Below are positions 55,349 through 64,000 of a DNA stretch of 64,000 nucleotides, in pieces. Position 1 is the first letter of the stretch; every line of letters starts with the position of its first letter. The notes below the pieces were generated by a model that saw nothing but the letters and a program-made list of their open reading frames with translations, was not told where the DNA came from and made no database searches. Position numbers and translations under genes: made by a program. The stretch is from IMG/VR virus record IMGVR_UViG_3300028840_005764, positions 78,862 to 142,861 of that record. One strand, 5' to 3'. This DNA is from a virus.

Positions 55349-55954
55349 ATGAAAGTGAAAGATTTTGTTGTTGGATTGTGGCTTTATTTGTGGATTCGTT
55401 TTTTTCTATTCTTTGATATGAGAAAATTTCAGATTGAAAAATCTCGTGCAATACGTGAGAGCAAAGAAGAGAGAATGTCTTTTGATACTTTTAATAGCCC
55501 AGAAACTATTGAAAATATATTCAAAGTTGTAAGATATCGTTCAGATCCTGTTGGAGGATTGTGGGATTATATTAGTGATCCAGAGCATATGTATTTCAAA
55601 ATAAAGACATGGAACTATCAAGAATTTCCAGAAGGCCCATATATCGGCGATTGTGATGATTATGCATTTATGTTCGCGAAATTAATAGTACTCGTTGAAG
55701 GAGTTTCCGAAGTACAACTTTTAAGCACATGTTATCGTGGAAGTGCACACACAACATGTTTATACAAATATGATGAAAAAATGTATATGTTTGATTATGG
55801 TATTATGGAAGTTGAAGATTCTTTTTCAGCTGCGCGTTCGGTGGCGGAACGACATTCGAAAGATAAATCACCTGTAATTCGTTTTACTGTTGTAGAACAA
55901 GTGCTGAAGGACAAATCGTATCCGGTTAAGGCAAAAGCCAGACTATTCAAATAG
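55349..55954 (+). CDS. Transglutaminase-like cysteine peptidase
   Basis: 201 residues from ATG 55349 with GTGAGG 6 bp upstream. An N-terminal membrane-like helix (FVVGLWLYLWIRFFLFF) precedes GDCDDYAFMFAKLIVLV (Cys), SAHTTCLYKYDEK (His) and MYMFDYG (Asp), the C-H-D triad of transglutaminase-like folds. May act on cell wall peptides or proteins. Membrane-anchored if the helix is real. Confidence 0.65.
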   Translation: MKVKDFVVGLWLYLWIRFFLFFDMRKFQIEKSRAIRESKEERMSFDTFNSPETIENIFKVVRYRSDPVGGLWDYISDPEHMYFKIKTWNYQEFPEGPYIGDCDDYAFMFAKLIVLVEGVSEVQLLSTCYRGSAHTTCLYKYDEKMYMFDYGIMEVEDSFSAARSVAERHSKDKSPVIRFTVVEQVLKDKSYPVKAKARLFK

Positions 55955-56503
55955 GAATACAGCAGCGGCAACCACAGTCGTCCACACCCCTTTTTTGCTA
56001 GCCCCCTGAGCAGCCGTTGTAATCTCTGTGCTTGTTATGACCTTGCCACTCATTTCGTAAATTTCTTTGCGCTCATTGTAGTCGGCGTCCGGATCGAACT
56101 CGACACCAAGGGTGCTTGCCAACATTGTTGCTGCGAGGTCCTCTGCGTATTCACCAGCTTCGCCAGCGAGTTTTCCGTAGCTGTGGTACTCAGACAGATA
56201 ACCCCAGTGACTGTTGTCTACAGGGCGTGCTAGGCCGATACTGGCTGAGATTATTCTACCGGGTTCGTTGGTGCTGCATTTCGACATCACAGTGAAGCAT
56301 ATGGAGCCAGGAGGCAATGCGTCCTTTGGCACGGATTCACGTGATATGACCTCACAGTGTGGTGGGCAGATACTGGATACTGTGACCAAGTTGAGGTTGG
56401 CGATCCCAGCATCGCGTAATGCCATTTCGAAACTGGAAAGTTGGGCATTGCACGTGCCAATGCCTTTGGTCAAGAAGAGTTTCTTTGGTATGAATGTATA
56501 CAT
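55943..56503 (-). CDS. Pyruvoyl-dependent arginine decarboxylase
   Basis: 186 residues. FIPKKLFLTKGIGTCNAQ, NLNLVTVSSICPPHCEVI, PGSICFTVM, TNEPGRIISASIGLA and WGYLSEYHSYG match the pyruvoyl-type ArgDC family in order. S43-S44 sits at the self-cleavage site known from the Methanocaldococcus enzyme (LVSVSS), generating the pyruvoyl group. It would make agmatine from arginine. Rare in a phage and oppositely oriented to its plus-strand surroundings. Confidence 0.88.
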   Translation of the reverse strand: MYTFIPKKLFLTKGIGTCNAQLSSFEMALRDAGIANLNLVTVSSICPPHCEVISRESVPKDALPPGSICFTVMSKCSTNEPGRIISASIGLARPVDNSHWGYLSEYHSYGKLAGEAGEYAEDLAATMLASTLGVEFDPDADYNERKEIYEMSGKVITSTEITTAAQGASKKGVWTTVVAAAVFLFE

Positions 56504-56513
56504 GTTGATACTC

Positions 56514-57326
56514 CTACCAAAAAAAGAACGGCTTTTTTATGATTTCTTCCCTTGGTTCGTACATGTCTTTCATCTCTTCTATTGTTGCGTGTTCGTTATT
56601 CCTTCTGTCGATTTTGAAATTGTCTGTTGATGATTCTTCTTCTGGGAATATCGAATCAAGAATCTTTTTGAATGGAAATGCAGGTCCTGGGTCTAATTTT
56701 CTCGTAGGATCTACATCTGAATGCCCTACAATAAAGTCTCGTGCAATATGTGGATGTCTATCAAGAATATCATTTAGAAGTATTTCTACAGCTTGTAGCA
56801 CTGGAGATTGATATGGTTCCCACAAATCAACAGTATTGTCACCAGGCCAATATTTGTTTCTTTTCATTACTTCTGTTGTAGTGGCGTGTATGCGCGGGGA
56901 ATCCCCAGAATACGGATGTGTCCAACGTCGATATCTTGTGTATATTTCACCTATTGCTCTTTGTACACGCGCGCCACTGGCCAATGTGACTGGCGCTTCA
57001 TGCTGTGTGCATTTGTATAGGTTTCCCCAGTTGCTGATTTCAATTCCTATTGTCCACAGATTGAGTGAACCACGCCCGTGTAGCATTGGTTTTGTTGCTG
57101 AACTTCCAGCGTGCCATGCGGCACGATTTTCTTGAATCATCTGTGTGATTTTCCCGTTACGCGCTATCACATAATGCGCAGAGGCCTTTGCCTGTTCCAT
57201 CTGGAACCATTTGATGGTCCCTGCAGTACTACCGCCTGCAGTGTAATGTATAATAATCCCATCGACATCATTGCCTTTTCTGCTTGAGCTGTTGGGAGAT
57301 GGTCTGAATTGGTAATTGCCCATCAC
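56514..57326 (-). CDS. N-acetylmuramoyl-L-alanine amidase (endolysin)
   Basis: 270 residues. GIIIHYTAGGSTAGTIKWF, SAHYVIARNGKITQMIQE, NLWTIGIEIS and FIVGHSDVDPTRKLDPGPAF are the ordered motifs of amidase_2 (PGRP-like) enzymes, with H27 and GHSD giving the zinc ligands. It cleaves the glycan-peptide bond for host lysis. No separate cell-wall binding domain is obvious. Adjacent to the exonuclease on the minus strand. Confidence 0.93.
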   Translation of the reverse strand: MMGNYQFRPSPNSSSRKGNDVDGIIIHYTAGGSTAGTIKWFQMEQAKASAHYVIARNGKITQMIQENRAAWHAGSSATKPMLHGRGSLNLWTIGIEISNWGNLYKCTQHEAPVTLASGARVQRAIGEIYTRYRRWTHPYSGDSPRIHATTTEVMKRNKYWPGDNTVDLWEPYQSPVLQAVEILLNDILDRHPHIARDFIVGHSDVDPTRKLDPGPAFPFKKILDSIFPEEESSTDNFKIDRRNNEHATIEEMKDMYEPREEIIKKPFFFW

Positions 57327-57331
57327 ATCCT

Positions 57332-58240
57332 CTACAAATTTAGTAGCAGGGTCATTGTTTCTGGATCTCTATATATACTTCGAAACTTCAAATCTCTTAA
57401 CAATGAAAGTAATCTTTTTGGTTTTTGTTTTCTTCCGTTCAAACGTACCAATTCTATATCTCGTTTTAATTGAGTTATTTTAAGAAATGTTTTCACGTCT
57501 TCTTGTGCAGATTCTAGTTTCTCTTTAATCTTTGGTGTCATTTTTATATATTCTCTAGCAGCATAAACGTTATTAACTGTTGGTCTTACAAATTGTGAAA
57601 ATATATTTTTTACAGCTATTTTGCCAAGACCTTTGGCTCCAGGAATGTTATCTGTGGTATCGCCGACAAAAGCCAAATAATGTGGATAATATTTTGGTTG
57701 GAATCCATATTCTGCTATGAACGCCTTGATATTCCATAGTTTTGTATCACCGTGTTTCATTCTGATCACAACTGTACCTGGCGCTATCATTTGGAACATG
57801 TCGTGATCGTTGGAGAGAATGAAATATTTTGGGCCTGGATTTTGTGCGATATAGGAAGCAATGATGTCATCACCTTCTTCACCGAACACTCGATATTGAG
57901 GGATGCCATCTAATTGTAGGATTTTTTTACAATAATCTAACGACGTAATGACATCGTCAAAATTCATATTTTTTGTTTTGAATTTTCTACCTTTTTTATA
58001 GTCGGGATATATTTCTTTTTTTCTTTTTGCGCCGCCATCCCAAAATACTATGAAATATTTTGGGTCATATCTTTTTTTAATATGTATTAACGTTTTAACG
58101 AATCCAAATATTAATCCAGTATAGATAACCTCATCATCAATATTTGTTGAGAATTGTTCATGTGCGAATAAGCTTCTAAATGCTAATGCGTTACCGTCTA
58201 CAAGAATTATACGATTTTTGTTTCTTTTTTTTTCTTTCAT
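57332..58240 (-). CDS. 5'-3' exonuclease / flap endonuclease
   Basis: 302 residues similar to T5 D15-like nucleases: ILVDGNALAFRSLFAHE (early acidic), FIVFWDGGAKRKKE, GEEGDDIIASYI, ILSNDHDMFQM and VGDTTDNIPGAKGLGKI (helix-hairpin-helix). It removes RNA primers and trims flaps in phage replication. No polymerase domain is fused. Confidence 0.9.
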   Translation of the reverse strand: MKEKKRNKNRIILVDGNALAFRSLFAHEQFSTNIDDEVIYTGLIFGFVKTLIHIKKRYDPKYFIVFWDGGAKRKKEIYPDYKKGRKFKTKNMNFDDVITSLDYCKKILQLDGIPQYRVFGEEGDDIIASYIAQNPGPKYFILSNDHDMFQMIAPGTVVIRMKHGDTKLWNIKAFIAEYGFQPKYYPHYLAFVGDTTDNIPGAKGLGKIAVKNIFSQFVRPTVNNVYAAREYIKMTPKIKEKLESAQEDVKTFLKITQLKRDIELVRLNGRKQKPKRLLSLLRDLKFRSIYRDPETMTLLLNL

Positions 58241-58349
58241 AGTTCTTCTTCCTCTTATAAATTGTTTTTGGAGTTTTCTATACCATATCCATTACTTGTC
58301 ATGATGAGAAAAATATTCTAAACTTTATTTTGGGGATATGGAGAAAAAG

Positions 58350-58880
58350 ATGGCTCGTAATACAAGAAAGAAAGTCCTTAAGTTCAAGCAACGTCGAGCG
58401 ATTTCTCTGCTCACTGCTTACATGCAAGATGAACAAATCGTTGCCGATGAGGTTGGTGTCAAGCTCACTACACTCCGTAACTGGATGAAGCAAGACCGCT
58501 TCAAGCAGCAGTTGGAAGCCGCCATGCAGCGCGTCGAGGCGTACGACGCGCGGTACCGAACAACCCAGAACAGGGCGTTGGCCACCCAGCTCTATGATGA
58601 AGCGCATCGGCGCGTCGCGATGCGCAAAGACATCCAGGCTATGTCTTTCCCGTCGTTGATGAAGCAGATCCAAGCCATCAACCATGAAGTCAGGATCGAC
58701 ACTGGTGAAGCAACAGGTCGCTCGAAAGTCGAGCATGAGCACAAGCATGAATTTGACTTGGACATGTTGATTCAGAGGTTCAGAGATAACGAAGCCAGCG
58801 ATATTCATCCGCATTTGCGTTTGGTGGAATCGCCGGCCGAGGACGAAGAAGACGAAGAGAAGGAGGCCGCAAGTGGCTGA
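58350..58880 (+). CDS. Terminase small subunit candidate
   Basis: 176 residues from ATG 58350. N-terminal HTH (RRAISLLTAYMQDEQIVADE, VGVKLTTLRNWMK) then a charged helical oligomerisation region and an acidic C-terminus. Position directly before the large terminase supports a DNA-recognition role in packaging. Confidence 0.7.
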   Translation: MARNTRKKVLKFKQRRAISLLTAYMQDEQIVADEVGVKLTTLRNWMKQDRFKQQLEAAMQRVEAYDARYRTTQNRALATQLYDEAHRRVAMRKDIQAMSFPSLMKQIQAINHEVRIDTGEATGRSKVEHEHKHEFDLDMLIQRFRDNEASDIHPHLRLVESPAEDEEDEEKEAASG

Positions 58881-59199
58881 AAAAAAGAAGAAGAAAAAGG
58901 GTGGTATTGGCGATGTTCTTCTTGGTGAGATGAAAGTCGAGCCAGATGAAGACGAAATCACGAAGGAGGTGCCGGTGCCGGTATCGGCGGAAGAGCCCAA
59001 AGTGATGGCGGAGCCCCCGAAGCCTTTGGCAGAGCCAGAAAAACCAGCTCCCAAAGAGCCAGCTAAGAAGCTGGTGGCGTCTCCAACTGCCCCTGGCGTC
59101 AAAAAGATGCTTGACCACAATCCGACTATGCTGCGCAAACATCACTCCATCATGAATCAGAAAGCCCCATCGTCACGGAAGTATTTCCAGTCTCGATGA
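58873..59199 (+). CDS. Hypothetical lysine/proline-rich protein
   Basis: 108 residues with a KKKKKK start and proline/glutamate repeats (PVPVSAEEPKVMAEPPKP). Disordered linker-like. Between small and large terminase genes, overlapping the former. May be a packaging cofactor. Confidence 0.55.
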   Translation: MAEKKKKKKGGIGDVLLGEMKVEPDEDEITKEVPVPVSAEEPKVMAEPPKPLAEPEKPAPKEPAKKLVASPTAPGVKKMLDHNPTMLRKHHSIMNQKAPSSRKYFQSR

Positions 59200-59218
59200 G
59201 TTTGCGTCAGGACAAGAC

Positions 59219-61204
59219 ATGCTTTCTATAGAAGGTGGCACACCTAAAATAAAATCTAGTTCAAAACATAAAAAAACAACGCCGCCAAAAAAGGAAGTAA
59301 TTCTTAAACCACGGCCAAAGCTACGGGCAGAGCCAAAACGCGTTCCGAAGCCGCCGGATTGGCAACCTCCACGCTATCGTGTCATTGCCAAAAAACAGTT
59401 AGATGTTCAAAATGCTCAGAATCTTCTCTCGACAATCCCAGGTTTTTTGTTGGGGTTGACAAAAGATCTCGAAGATAGTCCCACGAAATTATATGATTAT
59501 CAAGTAGAACATATCCTTGATAACGCAATATTCAGGGCTGTTGATAAAGCTCGACAGATTGGCGAGTCCTACGTTGCAGCTGGCGAGGCATTGGCGAAGT
59601 GCCATCTCAAGAACAACCACACCTCCATCTTCATTTCGTTCAATCACGAAGAGGCGATGGAGAAGATCCGGTTCGCTAGAGCGCTGTACGATTCTATGCC
59701 CACCGAGTTCAAGAAGGAGCTGGTGGTCGACAACAAGCAGTCGTTGGAATTTGAGCGCCATGGAAAGCTCACGCGTATCCTGAGTTTCGCACAACGGCAG
59801 CCTCGTGGTAAGGGTACGAACACTGACATCCTGCTTGATGAGTTCGCCCACATGATGTGGGCGCGTGAGATCTACGCTGCGGCCGTACCAGTTCTGTCTC
59901 GTGGTTCTGGCGTGCTGACGGTGGCTTCTACGCCACTGGGCAAGAACACACTACACTACGAAATCATGAACAATCGAGAAGACTTTCCTGAGTTTTCTCG
60001 TATGCGTATTCCGTGGTGGTATTGCCCTGAGCTGTGTTCGGATGTTGAGCGCGCACGTGAAGAAGCGCCGCTCATGGATACCGAGGATAGGGTCAAGAAG
60101 TTCGGAACCAAGCGGTTTCGCATCCTATTCCGGAACATGGAAGATGTAGAGACTTTCAAACAAGAGTATGAACTATTTCATATTGATGAATCTGTTTCGT
60201 ATTATCCTCTTGATTTAATCAGAACTTGTACATTCGAAGATGAAAACAAATTAATCCTAGAACCTAATATCGATCCAGAGGAAGTGCCGGTTGGTTTTGC
60301 GCCCATCGAGGATGCAAGTGGTTTGATGGTTCCTGATACCATTATGAATCACTACTCTGGCCAGAACATCAACTGGAATTGTGAAATATTAACAGTTCGT
60401 GGTGATGAGCAGGATTACGTTGACAGGGCCAAGGAGGTCATAGACCAACTGGCTCTATCAATGAGTGAGAGCTCGTATGGCCGCGATCTCTTATTGGGCA
60501 TGGACATTGGGCGTGAAAGGGATTCTTCTGAGATTTCTATTCTAGAAGAAGTTGAGTTGCCAACACACAATATTCACATTGAACGACTTATGTTGGAACT
60601 TGATCGAATTCCATTTAGAGATCAAGAAGAAGTAGTACGCCACTGTCTACAAATCTTTCCCAACATGAAGAAGGTAAATATCGACGCCACTGGCCACGGT
60701 TCCAACCTCGCGGAGAACTTGGAGCTTGATTTCCCTCAAGTGGTTGAGGGGATTAAATTTGATCTTGAAAACAAGGCAGAAATGGCAAAGAACTTTAGGT
60801 TTCGCCTAGAGGACAGAGCTATTGCTTTGTATAATGATACGCGTTCGGTTAGACAAATACATAGCATAAAGAAGAAAATTACAGATTCAGCCAATATTAC
60901 ATATACCGCAGAAAAAAACAAAAAACACCATGGTGATAAATTCTGGTCCAAGGCTTTAGCAAGCGTTGGTGGAACTACATATGATAGAAACAGAGTTGTA
61001 AAACGAATAATTCGTATTGGGAACGAGCAACGGGCCTTTTCTATCAATCAAAAACAAAAAGATAATAACTCTGTGATAAGGATATCTAATAGGTCTATAA
61101 TACCTGTTCAATCCAATATCGGTGGATATAGGACAACCACAGGGTTATTCAACGGCATGGCTTCAATGAGCGATATGTTCACCGACAACAAGTATTATGG
61201 GTAA
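59219..61204 (+). CDS. Terminase large subunit
   Basis: 661 residues. Walker A-like KARQIGESY, Walker B DILLDEFAHM, the coupling VLTVASTPLGK, and nuclease region motifs LLGMDIGRERDSSE and VNIDATGHGSN. The enzyme cuts concatemeric DNA and pumps it into proheads. Starts with the basic tag LKPRPKLRAEPKR near residue 23, as in other proteins here. Uncertain subtype, but the ATPase-nuclease order is clear. Confidence 0.9.
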   Translation: MLSIEGGTPKIKSSSKHKKTTPPKKEVILKPRPKLRAEPKRVPKPPDWQPPRYRVIAKKQLDVQNAQNLLSTIPGFLLGLTKDLEDSPTKLYDYQVEHILDNAIFRAVDKARQIGESYVAAGEALAKCHLKNNHTSIFISFNHEEAMEKIRFARALYDSMPTEFKKELVVDNKQSLEFERHGKLTRILSFAQRQPRGKGTNTDILLDEFAHMMWAREIYAAAVPVLSRGSGVLTVASTPLGKNTLHYEIMNNREDFPEFSRMRIPWWYCPELCSDVERAREEAPLMDTEDRVKKFGTKRFRILFRNMEDVETFKQEYELFHIDESVSYYPLDLIRTCTFEDENKLILEPNIDPEEVPVGFAPIEDASGLMVPDTIMNHYSGQNINWNCEILTVRGDEQDYVDRAKEVIDQLALSMSESSYGRDLLLGMDIGRERDSSEISILEEVELPTHNIHIERLMLELDRIPFRDQEEVVRHCLQIFPNMKKVNIDATGHGSNLAENLELDFPQVVEGIKFDLENKAEMAKNFRFRLEDRAIALYNDTRSVRQIHSIKKKITDSANITYTAEKNKKHHGDKFWSKALASVGGTTYDRNRVVKRIIRIGNEQRAFSINQKQKDNNSVIRISNRSIIPVQSNIGGYRTTTGLFNGMASMSDMFTDNKYYG

Positions 61205-61207
61205 ATC

Positions 61208-62869
61208 ATGCAAACGGAAATGACACAAACGCACGTCCGTAGAATCCCGATGCCTAAGCGGGAGGAGATTGCACAGCTTCCGCAGGTTGCGCAAACAATA
61301 TTAGGTATGTTCGAAGAGGGATTGGACATACGTGACTATAAAGATCTAGCTCGTTCGTTCGTGGATTCTGTGAATGGGAAATCACCTGTATTTGGAAAAG
61401 CCGCTATTAGATACAAGAATCCCAGGATTGTCGATCCTAAGAATTTTTATAGTAGTATCGGCGAATATAATCCAGACAGAATCCCAGTTGAAACTTATGA
61501 AAAAATGAGGCTTGATCCTACGATTGCGCTGGCTACATCTCTCATAGAGCTACCAATTCTGGGTCAGAATTTTCGCATTGTTTGTACCGATGAAAAAATC
61601 TCAGCTGTTGTTGAGGTTCTTCTTCGTCAAATATATAGAAAACTTATTAAATCTATGCTCCGCGCGATTCAATTTGGTTTCGCAGCTGGAGAAAAAGTTT
61701 ATGAAAAGGTTAAACTTAAAGTTGAGGTTGTTGAAGAAGGGGGAGCCAAAAGAACTCTTCACAACAGATATACAGTAAGAATTAAGAAAGTTAAATTTGC
61801 GCATCCAAAATCAGTACGAATTATCAGAGATGAGAAAACCGAAGAAATCAAATATGTGACTCAACCTGCAATACACACAAGTTGGGAAACACCAAAAAAG
61901 GTTAAGATAAGTAAGTGTGTTTGGTTCACAGAAGATGATGAATACGGGAATTTCTTTGGCAATGCGCGTTATACAGCTGCATATCAACCGTGGTATTGGT
62001 GGGCCATTGTTGTGCAGTTCATGCTTCGGTATCTTGAACGGCGCGGTTCCCCAGGTGTTGTTGGTAAAGCGCCATTTGGTCAATCTATCGACAACGATGG
62101 CCAAAAAGCAAACAATCTTGACATTATCATGAAAGCCGCTGCGGCTTTGGGTTCGAATACTGCTGTTTCTATTCCAAGTTCATACGACAAGAATGCAAAC
62201 AAACCGTTGTGGGAACTTGAACTGATTCAAGATGATCAGCGCGGAGACATGTTCATTACTGTTCTGCAGATGTTGAACAGGCTGAAGCTCAGCGCATTGT
62301 TCGTGCCTGATAAAGTTGCTGTTGCCGAAGGTTCGTCGACCAATGCGACAGCAGAATCCCATGTTGATGTGCATTTGATGAGCTTAGAATCTTTGATTCA
62401 GGTTCTTGAAGATGCAATAAATCAACAAGTAATACCTGATTTGGTTAGCTATAATTTTCCTCCGACAAAACAAGTTCCGTGTTCAATAAAGATCGAAAGA
62501 TTAAATTATAGCAAGAGAACTTTGTTAAGGGATGTACTGATAAGAATGCTAATGCTTTCCGCAGGTTCTATTCGAGATGGTGTTTGGCCGAAGAACCTTC
62601 CATCAATACAAAAAATTGCTGATTTTCTTGAAGTTCCTATTGATGAATCGTCTAAAATATTCTTGAATGATATCAAATCAGATGGTAATGATGATGATAA
62701 CGATTCAAATGATAATGAACCGGATGATGATGCATCTGATGACAGTAAACCAGATGACGATGATGATGAACCGCTGGGAAAAGAACAAAAGATAAAAGAT
62801 AGGAACAAAGATGCTGTTCCGCGCAAAGAGCGTACGAGCCGGGACAGAAAATCACGCGAAAGAATTTAA
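61208..62869 (+). CDS. Portal protein (DUF935-like)
   Basis: 553 residues. DPTIALATSLIELPILGQ, FGFAAGEKVYEKV, QPWYWWAIVVQFM, RRGSPGVVGKAPFG and the LSALFVPDKVAVAEGSS/VDVHLMSLESLI region resemble DUF935-type (Mu gp29-like) portals. The last 50 residues are an extremely acidic disordered tail (DDDASDDSKPDDDDDEP). Forms the dodecameric DNA gate. Right after the terminase. Confidence 0.82.
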   Translation: MQTEMTQTHVRRIPMPKREEIAQLPQVAQTILGMFEEGLDIRDYKDLARSFVDSVNGKSPVFGKAAIRYKNPRIVDPKNFYSSIGEYNPDRIPVETYEKMRLDPTIALATSLIELPILGQNFRIVCTDEKISAVVEVLLRQIYRKLIKSMLRAIQFGFAAGEKVYEKVKLKVEVVEEGGAKRTLHNRYTVRIKKVKFAHPKSVRIIRDEKTEEIKYVTQPAIHTSWETPKKVKISKCVWFTEDDEYGNFFGNARYTAAYQPWYWWAIVVQFMLRYLERRGSPGVVGKAPFGQSIDNDGQKANNLDIIMKAAAALGSNTAVSIPSSYDKNANKPLWELELIQDDQRGDMFITVLQMLNRLKLSALFVPDKVAVAEGSSTNATAESHVDVHLMSLESLIQVLEDAINQQVIPDLVSYNFPPTKQVPCSIKIERLNYSKRTLLRDVLIRMLMLSAGSIRDGVWPKNLPSIQKIADFLEVPIDESSKIFLNDIKSDGNDDDNDSNDNEPDDDASDDSKPDDDDDEPLGKEQKIKDRNKDAVPRKERTSRDRKSRERI

Positions 62870-62887
62870 ACCCATCCGGAGAAATCG

Positions 62888-64000
62888 ATGCCAGCCAAAG
62901 TTGAACGCTGTGTGCAGAATCTTCTAAAGAAAAAGAATTTCCGTCCCAAAGAGGACGAGAAGAAGAGAAAAAGTTCTGCCTACGCGATTTGTACAGCTGC
63001 GCAAAACAAGAAAAATGCAGATGCTATCATTGAGATGCTCTCTGAGCTTCCGGATAGCATCTCGATCGATTTGGATGAACACGGCGGTATCAAGCTCACA
63101 GAGAACGAAGGCATTGAAGACGAGGTGTACACGGAAGATCCGTCCGAGGACCCGTGCTACGACGTCTTTTTTGATGAGTCAAAGGATGAAAAAGATCCTG
63201 GGACTTTTCACACCTTCCACGAGATTTCGCTGGCCGACAACGACAAGAAGAAGGACAAGACTTACGCCGACGACGATGACCAAAAGCAGCCGTTGCAGAA
63301 ACGTATCGAAACGCTGCGCGAGGGTCTTTTTCATCACTGGTTGTACGGCGACATCAATTTCGATCGTAAGTACTTCATGAGCGTCATTCAGAACTTTGTG
63401 AATGGTGTTATTGACCGTGACGTTTCACTTGATGTTGGCCACGAGCCTTGGCTGGGCGCAGTTGCCTGGGTGCAGAAACTGGGTCTTCGACGTCGTGAGT
63501 TCAAGGACAAAAAGAAACGCTACGTGCTAACGGCGGATGCTGAGTTCACCGACGTGGGCGAGGAAATGATCGCCGGGAAGCGTTTCCGGTATTTTTCCAT
63601 TGAGGTGACAGACAACTTCTCGGACAAGGAAACTGGTGAAGAGTACGGCCCTACGATGATGGGTGGTGCGCTCACCAATCGTCCATACATTCCTGGTATG
63701 CAACCAATTGAGTTGAGTGAAGACGTTACTTACGGTGGCGTCATCATGAAGCGCTCCAAAACCACCGATGGAGAGCCCGCCGTTGGAGGTGATGGGGCCG
63801 AACGAAGGGTACTTGATGAAAAGGAGGAAAAACCAAACGAAGAAGTTCTAGCCATTCTTGCAAAGCTCGACGACTATATAAAACAACAAGATATAAAATT
63901 GCAGGCTAGACCTCCAGATAGTCAATTGCCCGACGCGGCGTTCGCGCTCGTGAAAAGGGTAGACGGAAAGGTCACGAAGAGGAGTCTGCCTCATCACGGT
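62888..64000 (+). CDS. Mu-like prohead protease fused to N-terminal phage domain (truncated at window end)
   Basis: 371 codons, open to the edge. The N-terminus (VERCVQNLLKKKNF, then AYAICTAAQNK) is a conserved phage prefix found before capsid-related proteins. From about residue 180 the Mu gpI-like protease appears: SLDVGHEPWLGAVAWVQKL, LTADAEFTDVGEEMIAGK, FRYFSIEV and MMGGALTNRPYIPGM. It matures the prohead and scaffold. The remaining C-terminus (KRVDGKVTKRSLPHH) may lead into a scaffold region. Confidence 0.82.
   Translation, partial: MPAKVERCVQNLLKKKNFRPKEDEKKRKSSAYAICTAAQNKKNADAIIEMLSELPDSISIDLDEHGGIKLTENEGIEDEVYTEDPSEDPCYDVFFDESKDEKDPGTFHTFHEISLADNDKKKDKTYADDDDQKQPLQKRIETLREGLFHHWLYGDINFDRKYFMSVIQNFVNGVIDRDVSLDVGHEPWLGAVAWVQKLGLRRREFKDKKKRYVLTADAEFTDVGEEMIAGKRFRYFSIEVTDNFSDKETGEEYGPTMMGGALTNRPYIPGMQPIELSEDVTYGGVIMKRSKTTDGEPAVGGDGAERRVLDEKEEKPNEEVLAILAKLDDYIKQQDIKLQARPPDSQLPDAAFALVKRVDGKVTKRSLPHHG

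Noticed and set aside
1-64000. Chromosomal integration site or prophage attachment
   Set aside because: No integrase, no duplicated att-like core and no host genes seen.

Overview
The window is part of a large tailed double-stranded DNA bacteriophage genome. Evidence is a packaging and capsid block at the right end (small terminase candidate, large terminase, portal, Mu-like prohead protease), a phage lysis amidase, phage nucleotide metabolism and DNA repair genes, about 30 tRNA genes and many tiny overlapping genes. There are no rRNA genes, CRISPR arrays or housekeeping operons. The host cannot be named from sequence; ribosome binding sites are ordinary bacterial AGGAGG types. One almost perfect CRP-type palindrome hints at a CRP-bearing host, but this is weak.

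Layout. Positions 1-4603 (plus strand): Rad50/SbcC-like ATPase C-terminus, RuvC-like resolvase, family 4 uracil-DNA glycosylase, zinc-ribbon microproteins and a lipoprotein, often coupled by ATGA overlaps. Positions 4604-16132 (minus strand): a dispersed tRNA array mixed with MazG, an HNH endonuclease, an MmcB-like nuclease, an ARPP-1-like protein and a Ro60-like VWA protein. Positions 16139-35010 (minus): a sigma factor, DUF932 protein, GHKL ATPase with a C-terminal HELAH motif, an SNF2 helicase, and many small GC-rich genes of unknown function. Positions 35011-36663: a noncoding region with palindromes, direct repeats, a CRP-like site and about six 20-21 bp iterons, the best origin or partition candidate. 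Positions 36664-48518 (minus): AT-rich small genes, an HD-domain (p)ppGpp hydrolase candidate and a C5 cytosine methyltransferase. Positions 48586-58240: mostly plus, with tRNAs, ThyA and DHFR, plus a minus-strand trio encoding pyruvoyl arginine decarboxylase, amidase and 5'-3' exonuclease. Positions 58350-64000 (plus): packaging and capsid genes.

How it fits together: the phage seems to maintain its own translation supply (all five leucine and four serine anticodon classes, plus most other amino acids), its own dTMP and tetrahydrofolate supply, and recombination and repair functions. It carries a sigma-like factor, and a recurrent promoter motif (TTGnnA, about 17 bp, GGTATATAG) precedes several transcription units.

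The most unusual signals are RNA-level. A tRNA gene at 50326-50507 looks circularly permuted, with its 3' half upstream of its 5' half. Two tRNA genes at 9541-9819 are interrupted by related 58-61 nt insertions. All leucine-anticodon tRNAs lack the long variable arm. Structured non-tRNA elements are embedded in the array. A Ro60-like protein lies in the same region. These could belong to one phage RNA-processing system, but that link is inference.
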